NCBI RefSeq assembly: GCF_030646615.1
Contig: NZ_JAUSLG010000014.1
Location: forward strand, 1-64,000
Source of the DNA: Phenylobacterium sp.
Lineage (GTDB): Bacteria > Pseudomonadota > Alphaproteobacteria > Caulobacterales > Caulobacteraceae
DNA length: 64,000 bases
Direction: 5' to 3'
In this document: piece by piece, positions 33,901 to 42,102 of the stretch
Layout of the letters: each line of letters opens with the position of its first letter
Position numbering within the stretch: the stretch's first letter is position 1
Notes under the pieces: generated by a model
Seen by the model: the letters and a program-made list of their open reading frames with translations, nothing else
What the model was told of the DNA's origin: nothing
Databases searched by the model: none
Program-made: the position numbers and the translations under genes

Positions 33901-35355
33901 TCAGGGCGCTTCGGCCGGCAGGCGGAGGGCGTGCCGCATCACCTGGAACAGGTAGGGCTGGTCCATGGAGCCGGTCACCAGATAGGCGCCGGGGCCGTCA
34001 GCATAGGCCGGCACGTCCTCGCCGGTGTGCGCCGCGCTGCCGATCAGGACGCCGGCCTGACGGACATGATCGATCGCCGTCACATCGACGCCTTCCAGGG
34101 CCGGCCGCCCCTCCCCGGCCTCAGGGCCCCCGGGACCGGTGGCGTAGAGCAGGATCGGCAACGGCTTGCCATCGCCGGCCAGGCGCGGCGCGCCGGTGGG
34201 TCCCTTGATCAGGCCCAGGACATCATCGCCGCGCTCGCCGCCATTGATGGTCAGGCCATGGCTGTGGTCGGCGGTGACGATGATCAGGGTGTCGGCCGGA
34301 TCGGTCAGCTCCCGGGCGGCGGCCACGGCCTTCGACAGCTCGATGCCTTCGGTCAGGGAGGCGTTCAGCAGGCCGGCATGGTGAGCCTTGTCGATATGGG
34401 CGGCCTCGACCAGCAGCACATAGCCCTGGGGTTCGGTGGCGAGCCGGGCGATGGCCGCGCGGGTCATCTCCTCCAGGGTCGGGATCTGCGGCGTCGCCGT
34501 CGGACGATCGACCTCGTGGGGCATGTTGACCTCAGCGAAGAGGCCAAGCATATCGCGGCCGGCGGTCAGGGCGGCGTTCATTCCGTCGCGATCCGTCACG
34601 ACGGCGGCGTTGGGCCGAGCCGACCACAGCGCGGCCAGATCCTGCCCATCCTTGCGCCGCCCACCTTCGGCTTCGGTGCGGAAGAAGCTGGCGCCGCCGC
34701 CCAGGGCGATGTCGGGTCGCAGGTCGTCGTCGGCCAGGACGAGCTGAGCGGCGATGTCGACGCAGCCCGCCTGCCGGGCCGCCGGCGGCATGTCCACGTC
34801 GCTTTGCCAGCTGCGGGTTGGGGCGTGGGCGTAGAAGGCCGCCGGCGTGGCGTCGGTCAAGGCGGCGGTCGAGACCACGCCGACCGCCTTGCCCAGCTCC
34901 CGCTTGGCCCGCTGCGCCAGGGTCGGCACGTTGCGCGCCGTGTCGCAGACCCCGCGCCGCGCAGCCCCATCGACCCCGATGCCGCCATTGATCGTGCGAT
35001 AGCCGGTGGTGATGGCTGAGGCGCCATTGGCCGAGTCGGTCACCAGTCCGTCGACCGAATAGGTCCGCACCAGGCCGCCATAGGGCATGGTGTCGAAGGC
35101 CAGGTCATAGGAGGCGCCATCCACGCCGGCCCGTTGTCCGGCCAGGATGCGTGTGGCCGTGACGGTGGAGACTCCCATGCCGTCGCCGATGAACAGGATG
35201 ATGTTCTTGGCCGGCTCGGTCGCAGGCTGACGGGCCAGGGCGGCCTCCAGGGCGGCCTGCGGCTCCATGGCCTGGACGGCGACGGCCGTCATCGAGATCG
35301 AAAGGGCGACGACGCCGGCCGCCAGGCCCGCGCAGGGATGGATACGAAGAGTCAT
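33901..35355 (-). CDS. phoA: Alkaline phosphatase
   Basis: This 484-residue protein has a signal peptide (ending in AVAVQAMEP) and the alkaline phosphatase fold. The metal-binding ILFIGDGMGVSTVTA (Asp58), the nucleophile Ser108 in VTDSANGASAITTG, the metal site AAHIDKAHHAGLL and VTADHSHGL are all present. It frees phosphate from organic esters in the periplasm and uses two zincs and a magnesium. It is likely phosphate-regulated, though I cannot see a Pho box. It is transcribed towards the cobalamin riboswitch, 50 bases away. Confidence 0.93.
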   Translation of the reverse strand: MTLRIHPCAGLAAGVVALSISMTAVAVQAMEPQAALEAALARQPATEPAKNIILFIGDGMGVSTVTATRILAGQRAGVDGASYDLAFDTMPYGGLVRTYSVDGLVTDSANGASAITTGYRTINGGIGVDGAARRGVCDTARNVPTLAQRAKRELGKAVGVVSTAALTDATPAAFYAHAPTRSWQSDVDMPPAARQAGCVDIAAQLVLADDDLRPDIALGGGASFFRTEAEGGRRKDGQDLAALWSARPNAAVVTDRDGMNAALTAGRDMLGLFAEVNMPHEVDRPTATPQIPTLEEMTRAAIARLATEPQGYVLLVEAAHIDKAHHAGLLNASLTEGIELSKAVAAARELTDPADTLIIVTADHSHGLTINGGERGDDVLGLIKGPTGAPRLAGDGKPLPILLYATGPGGPEAGEGRPALEGVDVTAIDHVRQAGVLIGSAAHTGEDVPAYADGPGAYLVTGSMDQPYLFQVMRHALRLPAEAP

Positions 35356-35512
35356 GAACGCCTCTGCCTCGGCCCGCGCAACGCCGGCCAGCTAAGGCGC
35401 CCGCTTATGCCTGCACTTCGTGACGTCCCTGCGAACGCCGAACTGAAAAACAATCTGGAAAACGGCTGTAAAACCGACACCCGGACGCGGAACGGTCCGC
35501 CACCCCAGACGC

Positions 35513-35539
35513 AAAAAAGGCCTGACAAGTCAGGCCTTT
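35513..35539 (-). terminator. Rho-independent terminator after tRNA-His
   Basis: On the minus strand an 11-base-pair stem (AAAGGCCTGAC with GTCAGGCCTTT) and a two-base loop are followed by a run of six T. It begins just six bases after the tRNA-His 3' end. Confidence 0.85.
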
Positions 35540-35545
35540 GCGCGA

Positions 35546-35622
35546 TGGTACCACCTCTCGGGTTCGAACCGAGGACCTCCAGAGCCACAATCTGGCGCTC
35601 TAACCAACTGAGCTAAGGCGGC
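35546..35622 (-). tRNA. tRNA-His (GTG)
   Basis: This 77-base cloverleaf has acceptor GCCGCCT/AGGTGGT, a D-arm AGCTC..GAGC, anticodon arm CCAGA-TTGTGGC-TCTGG with anticodon GTG, a T-arm with TTCGAAC, and encoded ACCA. The base before position 1 is C, not G, and the discriminator is A73. That lacks the G-1:C73 pair of normal tRNA-His but is the form known from an alphaproteobacterial clade that includes Caulobacter. Confidence 0.95.
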
Positions 35623-35696
35623 GCATCGCGAGGGATAGGGTTCTAGTGGCGCCGGCCAATGGGATCAAGAGCCATCGGCGCAGGCGCGCGGCAAAG

Positions 35697-35729
35697 AAAA
35701 AGGCCCCGGAGACCTGGGTCCCCGGGGCC
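35697..35729 (-). terminator. Rho-independent terminator after the tonB operon
   Basis: On the minus strand a 13-base-pair stem (GGCCCCGGGGACC with GGTCTCCGGGGCC, one G-U pair) with a two-base tip is followed by five T. It lies 27 bases after the tonB stop and ends the exbB-exbD-tonB transcript. Confidence 0.88.
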
Positions 35730-35755
35730 GATTTTGTCGGTCCTTTCGCCGTCCC

Positions 35756-36460
35756 TTAGCCGGGAAGACGGAAGGAGATCGGGATCCGAACCGTGCCACC
35801 TTCGACGGGCGCGCCGTCGGCGGTGCGCGGACGCATCCGGAACAGTCGGGTCATCCGCATCGCGGCGCTGCCGAAGTCCTGGTCTGCGGGGCTTTCTTCC
35901 ACCACAGAGCAGTTTTCCAGCGTGCCACGCGCAGTGACCGAGCAGCTCAGAACCACCCGACCCTCTGCTCCCATCCGCTGAGCGCGGTCGGGATAGTAGC
36001 GGGCCACGTCCTCGCCGCTGGGCAGTCGGGCCCAGTCGGGATTGGTGATCACCGACGGACGCGGCGGCGCAGGCGGCGCCGGAGCCGGAGGCTCAGGCCG
36101 CTCGACCCGTTCCTGCACCGGCGGAACCGGCAGCGGGGGGATCGACGTCACACCGACGGGCGGTGCGACCGGCGGACGCGGCTGCAGCTTGGGCGGCGGC
36201 GGCGGCGGGGTGTTCGTCGGCGGCGGCGGGGGCGGCGGAGGCGGCGGCGGCGGAGCGGGCTTAATGATCGCCACGTCCGTCACATCCTCCGAATACTCCC
36301 GATACTCCGGCTCGAACTTGGTCTTGTAGAGGTAAAGACCCAGGGCGACGTGCACCACGATCGAAACGATGATCGCAATGATGATGCCCTTGTTCCGCTT
36401 AGGCGCCGGGGCGTCGAACGGACTGTGATGAATGTGAGTCGTGTCACTGGTGTCAGACAT
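35756..36460 (-). CDS. tonB: Energy transducer TonB
   Basis: This 234-residue protein has a cytoplasmic start, one signal-anchor span near residues 25-45 (GIIIAIIVSIVVHVALGLYL), a periplasmic proline-rich arm with a run of twelve prolines, and a C-terminal TonB domain (YYPDRAQRMGAEGRVVLSC, ending with VRIPISFRLPG). It links the ExbB/ExbD proton channel to TonB-dependent receptors such as the cobalamin receptor at 31508. GGGAGG precedes the start, 12 bases after exbD. Confidence 0.93.
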   Translation of the reverse strand: MSDTSDTTHIHHSPFDAPAPKRNKGIIIAIIVSIVVHVALGLYLYKTKFEPEYREYSEDVTDVAIIKPAPPPPPPPPPPPPTNTPPPPPPKLQPRPPVAPPVGVTSIPPLPVPPVQERVERPEPPAPAPPAPPRPSVITNPDWARLPSGEDVARYYPDRAQRMGAEGRVVLSCSVTARGTLENCSVVEESPADQDFGSAAMRMTRLFRMRPRTADGAPVEGGTVRIPISFRLPG

Positions 36461-36472
36461 GCCTCACCTCCC

Positions 36473-36904
36473 TCAATTGTCTTCTTCGCCGATGAGCGCC
36501 ACGCTGTAGAACCCATTGTCCTGCAGCATGTTCATCACGCCCATGAAGTCACCGTACATGGTGTCCCTATCGGCGCGGATGAATATCCGCTCTCGTTCCG
36601 GGTTCCGCTGCCCAATGTTCGATCGCAGGTCGTCGCCCAGGGCCGACAGATCGGTAGCGAAGTCACCGATGTAGATGGACCCGTTCGACTGGATCGAAAT
36701 GTAGACCGGTTTAGGCGGGTTCGCGGATGGCTCGGCGACGGCTGGCGGAAGAGCGACTTGGACCGTTACGCTGGCCAGAGGCGCCGCCACCATGAAGATG
36801 ATCAGGAGAACCAGCATGACGTCCACGAAGGGCGTCACATTGATTTCGCTGTTCTGATCCGTCTCGTACCTGCCACCCCCAGACCCTGAGAGTTTAGCGG
36901 CCAT
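36473..36904 (-). CDS. exbD: ExbD family biopolymer transport protein
   Basis: This 143-residue protein has the ExbD plan: a short cytoplasmic part ending in INVTPFVDVMLVLL, where the conserved Asp sits in the single span, and a periplasmic domain (IFIRADRDTMYGDFMGVM). It forms the proton-driven motor with ExbB and energises TonB. It begins five bases after exbB and precedes tonB, so the gene order is exbB-exbD-tonB. Confidence 0.94.
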   Translation of the reverse strand: MAAKLSGSGGGRYETDQNSEINVTPFVDVMLVLLIIFMVAAPLASVTVQVALPPAVAEPSANPPKPVYISIQSNGSIYIGDFATDLSALGDDLRSNIGQRNPERERIFIRADRDTMYGDFMGVMNMLQDNGFYSVALIGEEDN

Positions 36905-36909
36905 TGGGA

Positions 36910-37809
36910 TTAGGCCCCCTTGTCGAGCTGCCGGGAAATCGCGTTCAGAAGTTCAGCGACATACCCTTCCGAACGGGCGCCGTAAGCAGAGATGCGCGTC
37001 TGGAAGTAGTTGTAGAAGATAACCGACGGGATAGCGGCGAAGAGGCCCATGCCGGTAGCGAGCAGGGCTTCGGCGATACCGGGCGCAACGACGGCCAGGT
37101 TGGTCGTGTTGGTGTTCGCGATACCGATGAACGAGTACATGATCCCGTAGACGGTGCCGAACAGACCGATGAACGGACCGTTGGAGCCGACCGAGGCCAG
37201 GAACTGCATGCCGCCCGAGAGGCGCTTGGCGAGCGAGGCTTGCACGCCGCTCACCGCGGCGATCGCGCGGCCGATGGTGGTTTCACGGTGTTCGCCGGTG
37301 ATGTTCAGGCCCGCTTGACGCGAAACCTCAACTTCTTGAACGGCGGCCGCAGCCATGTCGGCCAGCGGGTTGCCTTCGAACTCGTCGGACATGGCGACGC
37401 GGCCAATGTCGTTGATGTTCTTGGCGCCCCGGAAGGCTTCCAGGAAGCGGTTCGATTGACGCTCCAGGGCCGAGAACTCGAAGAGCTTGGTGAGCAGCAG
37501 GGTCCAGGAGAAGATCGAGGCCAGGGCCAGGCCGATCAGAACGGCCTTACCGACCGGCTGAGCGTCCAGGAACATGGTCATGATGGTCAGTTCGCCGTGA
37601 CCACCAACATCAGTCGAGACTTCTTCCGCCGGGGCTTCAGCTGCCGGAGCAGCTTCGCCGGGGGCGGTTTCGGCGGCCGGGTCGGCAGGAGCCTCGGCGG
37701 CGGCCGGATCTGCGGGAGCGGCGTCCTGAGCGAACGCCGGCGCACCCATCACAAGCGCAGCGGCGCCAATGAGAGCGATGAAGGGGATCTTCCGTTTATT
37801 ATCGAGCAT
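36910..37809 (-). CDS. exbB: ExbB family (MotA/TolQ/ExbB) proton channel protein with N-terminal extension
   Basis: This 299-residue protein has the MotA/TolQ/ExbB domain in its last 220 residues: span GKAVLIGLALASIFSWTLLL, then the two final spans GPFIGLFGTVYGIMYSF and EALLATGMGLFAAIPSVI. Before it lies a signal-like start (IALIGAAALVMGAPAFAQ) and an Ala/Pro/Glu-rich linker of about 45 residues. This extended form is typical of alphaproteobacterial ExbB. It probably uses an export signal so the linker lies in the periplasm. It heads the exbB-exbD-tonB operon. Confidence 0.93.
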   Translation of the reverse strand: MLDNKRKIPFIALIGAAALVMGAPAFAQDAAPADPAAAEAPADPAAETAPGEAAPAAEAPAEEVSTDVGGHGELTIMTMFLDAQPVGKAVLIGLALASIFSWTLLLTKLFEFSALERQSNRFLEAFRGAKNINDIGRVAMSDEFEGNPLADMAAAAVQEVEVSRQAGLNITGEHRETTIGRAIAAVSGVQASLAKRLSGGMQFLASVGSNGPFIGLFGTVYGIMYSFIGIANTNTTNLAVVAPGIAEALLATGMGLFAAIPSVIFYNYFQTRISAYGARSEGYVAELLNAISRQLDKGA

Positions 37810-38594
37810 CTGTCGCCAGTTCCTAATGGTCTAGCACGTTTGGACCGAGGGTCGTCACGCGAGAGCGTCTCCACCCTAGTTGAATAAGCCTGGCCCCGAG
37901 ACGACTTTCGTCGCGCCGAGACCGAAACCGCTATCGCTGCACCCGACCCGTAGCGCCACTCTCCCACATTCGTGTGAAGACCGGCGCCGCGATTGGGCGA
38001 GGCGAGACCGCTACACCTTTCGGAAAGCGGACCCTCACCGCAAAGTTAGACGTGCGGCGAGGCTCCTTTGGCAACCCCCAAACGGAGCGTCAAGTGCGAG
38101 AGCCGCCAGCTAACCGCCGATAATCTAATCAGAAATTTGGGTATTGCTGCGCCGCACAACATGAATTGGCTGCAATAATTGGCTAATCTCGCCTAAGCCG
38201 GGAGGAATATTGCTGCGCCGCAACAGCCGGCATCGAACGCCGGTAGGTCAATATGGGCAAATTCTGGCGAGAATCGTCCGGCCAGCGCTTAGCAATTGCG
38301 CACCTTGGCGTTGCTGGACGGCAAATGAGCGCGGCGCCCCGCCAAGTCAAGGCGGCCGCCCCTTTCGCGGCGCAACCAAGCCGCCCGCTGTCACCGGAAA
38401 GCCTCACCCCCGGCGCCTGGCCCACCCATTACGGGCGGCCGCTTAGCCGCGGGGTATGGTCGAGTGAAGGAAAAGTGGCCCAGGACGGCGGCGCGGGACC
38501 TGGGAGGGGCCGGTCACGGGCTCAGCCGCCGGATGAGGCGTGGAGAGCCTGCCCGCCCGGCGCGCCGCAGATCCAATTCGCAAGAGGGGAAGTG
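37810..38594. other. 785-base gene-free stretch upstream of exbB
   Basis: No reading frame here has coding character. It holds the exbB promoter region near 37810-37870 and, further away, an AT-richer patch at about 38112-38230 with the direct repeats listed separately. The rest (38230-38594) is GC-rich with nothing recognisable. A tRNA-Phe gene follows on the same strand. Confidence 0.6.
38142..38222. repeat. Pair of 15-base direct repeats with internal dyad, in AT-rich patch
   Basis: TATTGCTGCGCCGCA occurs at 38142-38156 and again at 38208-38222, 66 bases apart. The core with its flank (TTGCTGCGCCGCAA in the second copy) is symmetric apart from one base pair. Between them ATTGGCT occurs twice (38165-38171 and 38178-38184). 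This could be a regulator site array for the exbB operon or a small mobile remnant. Confidence 0.6.
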
Positions 38595-38670
38595 TGGTGC
38601 CTGGGGGCGGATTCGAACCACCGACACGCGGATTTTCAATCCGCTGCTCTACCAACTGAGCTACCCAGGC
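38595..38670 (-). tRNA. tRNA-Phe (GAA)
   Basis: This 76-base cloverleaf has acceptor GCCTGGG/CCCAGGC, anticodon arm GCGGA-TTGAAAA-TCCGC with anticodon GAA, T-loop TTCGAAT and an encoded ACCA. It lies 81 bases downstream of yacG. Confidence 0.96.
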
Positions 38671-38751
38671 CTGGGCCCGCCGCGCGGGAGCCGCGTCTAT
38701 AAAAGAGCCGCCGACCGAAGTCCAGCGCTCCGGACGCCGATCTTCTCAGAC

Positions 38752-38928
38752 CTAGTCCTCGTCGTCGGAAACCTCTTCCTGTTCAACGGCCGGCACCGCA
38801 TAGGCGCCGGTGAACCAGCGCTGCAGATCCACGTCGGCGCAGCGCTTGGAGCAGAACGGGCGAAACTCGGCGACGGCGGGGCGGCGACAGATGGCGCATT
38901 TGGGCGCGGTGCTGGCGGGCCGGCTCAT
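38752..38928 (-). CDS. yacG: DNA gyrase inhibitor YacG (zinc protein)
   Basis: This 58-residue protein has the YacG zinc finger: Cys11 and Cys14 (KCAICRRP), then Cys26 and Cys30 (RPFCSKRCADVDLQRWF), and an acidic tail (EQEEVSDDED). YacG binds DNA gyrase and blocks its DNA binding. The ATG overlaps the RNase G stop as ATGA, so it is coupled to that gene. Confidence 0.93.
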   Translation of the reverse strand: MSRPASTAPKCAICRRPAVAEFRPFCSKRCADVDLQRWFTGAYAVPAVEQEEVSDDED

Positions 38929-39965
38929 CGGGCGTGAACCTCGATCTTGTCCCAGGCCGCGGCCGGATCGCTGGTCACCTCGAATCGGGCGCCGATGCGG
39001 GCGGCCAGCAGGACCAGGAGGGGCTTGGCGGCCTCGGCCACCATGGGCGAACAGCGGGCCGACAGCCGTCCGCCCGGCGCCGCGCGGCCCTCGGCCTCCA
39101 GCCGACGGACAAGACGGTGGGCCAGGGTGTCGGCCGAAACGCGGCCGGCGGCGTCGATCAGGATGTCGGTGATCGGCCGGGTGCGCCGGGGCACGGTCAG
39201 TTCGATCGTGCCGAACCGGCTGATCGGGCCGATGGAGACGCCGGGATTGTCGGGATTGAAGGCGGCCCGCGCGGCGGCCATCAGGGCTGCCCCGTCGTGT
39301 CCGCGGCCCGCCATGTCGAACACCACCAGTCCGCCCAGCCCCTTCAGGCGAAGCACACGGGCGGCGACCCCCAGGGCGGCCAGATTGGCCTGGCGGGTGA
39401 CCCGCTTGGCCTCCGCACCCTTGCGCTCGCCAACATCGACGTCGATCGCGGTCAGCGCCCGGGTGGGCTCAATGGCGATGCTGCCGCCGCCAGGGAGCGG
39501 ATGGAGAATTTCCAGGGCCTCGGCCTCGGCCTCGTCGGCGATCTGGCGCGCGGCCTTGCCGGTGATCAGCTCGCCGTCCCTGGCCAATTCGCGCATCTGG
39601 TCGAGCAGGCCGGGGGCGGGCGACAACAGGGCGGGATCGCCCTTGGCCGGGCCGATGAGGCGCGCAGTCGCCAGCTTGCCGATCCGCGCCTCGGTGCGGA
39701 TCTCGATCTCGACGGCCTCGCCCTGCCGCGGGCGGGAATCCGGCTTGAAGGAGAGGCTGGCCTCGGCCCCCTCACCCAGGTCGAGGAAGGCCATGGAGAG
39801 CGCCGGCTCCACATGCCGCACCCGGGCGCGCAGCCGCGCGCCGAGCGCCAGTCGCTGGGAATCGCCGTCCCGCTGGATCAGCAGCCGCTCCGGCCTGTCG
39901 TCCAGCAATACGCCGCCCCGGATCTCCCCAAGGCCCTCGTCGAGAAAGTAGGTCCGTCGGCTCAT
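38925..39965 (-). CDS. Ribonuclease E/G family protein
   Basis: This protein of about 346 residues is a short RNase E/G-like protein. The S1-like N-terminal part is LARVRHVEPALSMAFLDLGEG, and the catalytic region has LTAIDVDVGERKG and LGGLVVFDMAG, with the two metal-binding aspartates. It is shorter than RNase G (about 490) and lacks the zinc-link and C-terminal arm, as in the small alphaproteobacterial copies found in the maf-yacG group. The ATG at 39965 overlaps the maf stop. Confidence 0.87.
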   Translation of the reverse strand: MSRRTYFLDEGLGEIRGGVLLDDRPERLLIQRDGDSQRLALGARLRARVRHVEPALSMAFLDLGEGAEASLSFKPDSRPRQGEAVEIEIRTEARIGKLATARLIGPAKGDPALLSPAPGLLDQMRELARDGELITGKAARQIADEAEAEALEILHPLPGGGSIAIEPTRALTAIDVDVGERKGAEAKRVTRQANLAALGVAARVLRLKGLGGLVVFDMAGRGHDGAALMAAARAAFNPDNPGVSIGPISRFGTIELTVPRRTRPITDILIDAAGRVSADTLAHRLVRRLEAEGRAAPGGRLSARCSPMVAEAAKPLLVLLAARIGARFEVTSDPAAAWDKIEVHAR

Positions 39966-40561
39966 GCCGCGGGATAGCCCAGACCCTGCAGCAGACAAAG
40001 GGTTTCATAGAGCGGCAGACCGACCACGGCCGGATAGGACCCCTGCAGCCGCAGGACAAACCCCCCGGCCCGGCCCTGGATTCCATAGCCCCCGGCCTTG
40101 CCGATCCCCTCCTGACTCTGGAGGTAGGCGGCGATCTCGGTCGGGCTGAGCCGCTTGAAGGTCACCCGGGTCTCCACCAGCCGGTCGGCGGTCCGGCCAT
40201 CGGGACCGTGAACCGCCACGGCTGTATAGACCCGGTGGGTGCGGCCGGAGAGCAGGTCCAGACAGGCGGCGACCTCGCCGTCGTTCTGCGCCTTGGGCAG
40301 GACGCGGCGACCGACGGCCACCACCGTGTCGGCGGCCATGACATAGGCCTCGGGGTGAAAGGCTTTGACGGCGGCGGCCTTGGCGGCGGCCAGCCGCAGA
40401 GCCAGCAGTCGCGGGGTCTCGCCCCGCAACGGCGTCTCGTCGATGTCTGATGCGGCCACATGGTCTGGCGTGACGCCGATCTGGGCCAGCAGGTCCAGGC
40501 GGCGCGGGCTGGCCGAAGCCAGGACGAGACGGGGGGCGGCAGGCGTCGTCAGATCGGCCAC
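39962..40561 (-). CDS. maf: Maf family nucleotide pyrophosphatase
   Basis: This 199-residue Maf protein has the N-terminal LASASPRRLDLLAQIG motif, followed by AADTVVAVGRRVLPKA with the catalytic acid, SGRTHRVYTAVAV and GKAGGYGIQG. Maf proteins hydrolyse modified or canonical nucleoside triphosphates and can delay septation. It follows infA by two bases and overlaps the RNase G gene, so they form one operon. Confidence 0.94.
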   Translation of the reverse strand: MADLTTPAAPRLVLASASPRRLDLLAQIGVTPDHVAASDIDETPLRGETPRLLALRLAAAKAAAVKAFHPEAYVMAADTVVAVGRRVLPKAQNDGEVAACLDLLSGRTHRVYTAVAVHGPDGRTADRLVETRVTFKRLSPTEIAAYLQSQEGIGKAGGYGIQGRAGGFVLRLQGSYPAVVGLPLYETLCLLQGLGYPAA

Positions 40562-40563
40562 GC

Positions 40564-40782
40564 CTAGCGAACGCGGAAGGTGATGCGGCCCTTGGTCAGG
40601 TCGTAGGGGGTCATTTCCACCAGCACCTTGTCGCCGACGGCCACGCGGATGCGGTTCTTGCGCATCTTGCCGGCGGTGTGGGCGACGATTTCATGCTCAT
40701 TTTCGAGCCTTACGCGAAACATGGCGTTGGGCAGCACTTCGCTGACCACGCCGGGGAACTCCAACAGCTCTTCCTTGGCCAT
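40564..40782 (-). CDS. infA: Translation initiation factor IF-1
   Basis: This 72-residue OB-fold protein matches IF-1 in length and pattern: [59 protein letters not shown] and GRITFRVR. It binds the ribosomal A site during initiation. The ATG at 40782 gives the standard start; the frame extends seven codons upstream. A TATAAT at 40860-40855 on the minus strand could be part of its promoter, but no good -35 box is in register. Confidence 0.98.
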   Translation of the reverse strand: MAKEELLEFPGVVSEVLPNAMFRVRLENEHEIVAHTAGKMRKNRIRVAVGDKVLVEMTPYDLTKGRITFRVR

Positions 40783-40896
40783 GCCGGCTCCATGGGCGCT
40801 CACCTAAGCGAACGGGACGCGCCTGGAATCGGGCCGCGAGCCGTCAACCTGCCGATTATAACCCAGGTTGAGGACGGCCCGGTAGAGCCTGGCGCA

Positions 40897-41358
40897 TCAC
40901 TCGCCGTCCTCGCCAAATCGCTCCCGGAGTCTCCGGGCCAGGGCGTCACGGACCTCCCGATAGGCCGCCAGCCGATTTTCCCGGGGACCGTCGGCCAGGG
41001 TCGGGTCGTGGGTCGGCCAGTACTCGATCTGGGCGGCCCGATGCCGGGTCAGCTCGACGGCTCTGTGCTGGGCCTCCGGCGTCAACGAGATCACCAGGTC
41101 AAAGGAATCGTCGGTCAGGTCGTCGAAGGTTTTCGGCCGGTGCCCCTCAAGATCGAAGCCCTGCTCGGCCATCACGGCCTGGACAAAGGGATCGGCCCCC
41201 TCGGCGTCGAGGTCGGGCTTCAGGCCGCAGGAGTCCACATAGACCCGGTCGCCGAGAATCTGCTTGGCCACCGCCTCGGCCATGGGCGAGCGGACCCGAT
41301 TGAAGTTGCAGGCGAACAGAATGGCGCCGGGCAGCGGCGGACGAGACCCCGAACCCAT
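40897..41358 (-). CDS. Low-molecular-weight phosphotyrosine phosphatase family protein
   Basis: This 153-residue protein has the CX5R(S/T) P-loop at Cys17-Arg23 (CNFNRVRSP) and the general-acid aspartate in WPTHDPTL near the C-terminus, the standard LMW-PTP/ArsC layout. It lies 8 bases after UPF0262 on the same strand, in the conserved block hisD-UPF0262-phosphatase-infA seen in many Alphaproteobacteria. The substrate is not known. Confidence 0.9.
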   Translation of the reverse strand: MGSGSRPPLPGAILFACNFNRVRSPMAEAVAKQILGDRVYVDSCGLKPDLDAEGADPFVQAVMAEQGFDLEGHRPKTFDDLTDDSFDLVISLTPEAQHRAVELTRHRAAQIEYWPTHDPTLADGPRENRLAAYREVRDALARRLRERFGEDGE

Positions 41359-41365
41359 GGCCCCC

Positions 41366-41845
41366 TCAGTTCCGGTGATGCAGGGCGCAGATCAGGGTGA
41401 ACAGCCGCCGGGCGGTGTCGAGGTCGGTCTCGATCTTGCCCGCCAGCCGTGTCCGCAACAGTTCGGAGGCTTCGTTGTGCAGGCCGCGACGGCCCATGTC
41501 CAAGGCCTCGATCTGGGCCGGCGTGGCGTTGCGGATGGCCTGATAATAACTCTCGCAGATCATGAAATAGTCTTTGATCAGCATCCGGAACGGCGACAGC
41601 GACAGGATATGGCGCTTCTCATAGGTCGGGCCGCGCACGTCGAAGACCAGGCGATTCTCCATCAGCCCCATCTGCAGGTCGTAGGGGCCGCTCTCGGCCC
41701 CATCGGGGGCAAAGTGGTTGGACTCCAGCAGATCGAAGATGGCGATCTGCCGCTCCTGCTCCTGGTCGCGCGAAATCGCGCCCAGGGAGTCCTGGTCGAT
41801 CTCGACGCTCTGCAGCCGGTGGTTCTTCTGGTCGTCGTCAGCCAT
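41366..41845 (-). CDS. UPF0262 family protein
   Basis: This 159-residue protein matches UPF0262, a family found almost only in Alphaproteobacteria. Conserved stretches are [47 protein letters not shown] and [13 protein letters not shown]. There is no signal or membrane span. It precedes the phosphatase gene. The function is unknown. The ribosome site is not clear. Confidence 0.92.
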   Translation of the reverse strand: MADDDQKNHRLQSVEIDQDSLGAISRDQEQERQIAIFDLLESNHFAPDGAESGPYDLQMGLMENRLVFDVRGPTYEKRHILSLSPFRMLIKDYFMICESYYQAIRNATPAQIEALDMGRRGLHNEASELLRTRLAGKIETDLDTARRLFTLICALHHRN

Positions 41846-41865
41846 GACGCTCTGGCGAAGCGCTG

Positions 41866-41978
41866 GAGCGCGTTCCGTAAAGGTGGAACCCGGTTTTACG
41901 GTCGAAACGCGCTCGAACTCTAAATTCTCGAGCGCGATTCAACGATCAGACGGCCCGTCTGATCGCATCACGCTCTAG
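41866..41978. repeat. Dispersed palindromic intergenic repeat with a GANTC site
   Basis: Two nested inverted repeats lie between UPF0262 and the SH3 gene: an outer GAGCGCGTT/AACGCGCTC hairpin (41866-41914), and a perfect 21-base dyad GATCAGACGG-C-CCGTCTGATC (41944-41964) with GATTC at 41936-41940. The layout resembles the intergenic repeats with CcrM methylation sites described in Caulobacter and relatives, which occur many times per genome. Copies cannot be counted from this window. Confidence 0.65.
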
Positions 41979-42048
41979 GCGTCAGCTTTAGTGCAATCTG
42001 GCCCCCAACGTCATCCCGCCATGCGGGCGCAGGACGGGTCCAGACAAG

Positions 42049-42080
42049 AAAAATCCCCCGCCGCCGGAGCGACGGGGGAT
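42049..42080 (-). terminator. Rho-independent terminator after the SH3-domain gene
   Basis: On the minus strand a 12-base-pair stem (ATCCCCCGTCGC with GCGGCGGGGGAT, one G-U pair) with a TCCG loop is followed by a T tract. It lies 22 bases after the stop of the gene at 42103-42732. Confidence 0.88.
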
Positions 42081-42102
42081 CTTCGCGCCTGTGGAGCGGC
42101 CT

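Noticed and set aside
35134..35616. Open frames across the tRNA-His gene on both strands
   Set aside because: They read through a complete cloverleaf and its terminator, so they are not coding.
38183..38425. An 80-codon frame on the minus strand in the long gap before exbB
   Set aside because: No ribosome site, no family likeness, and it covers repeat sequence.
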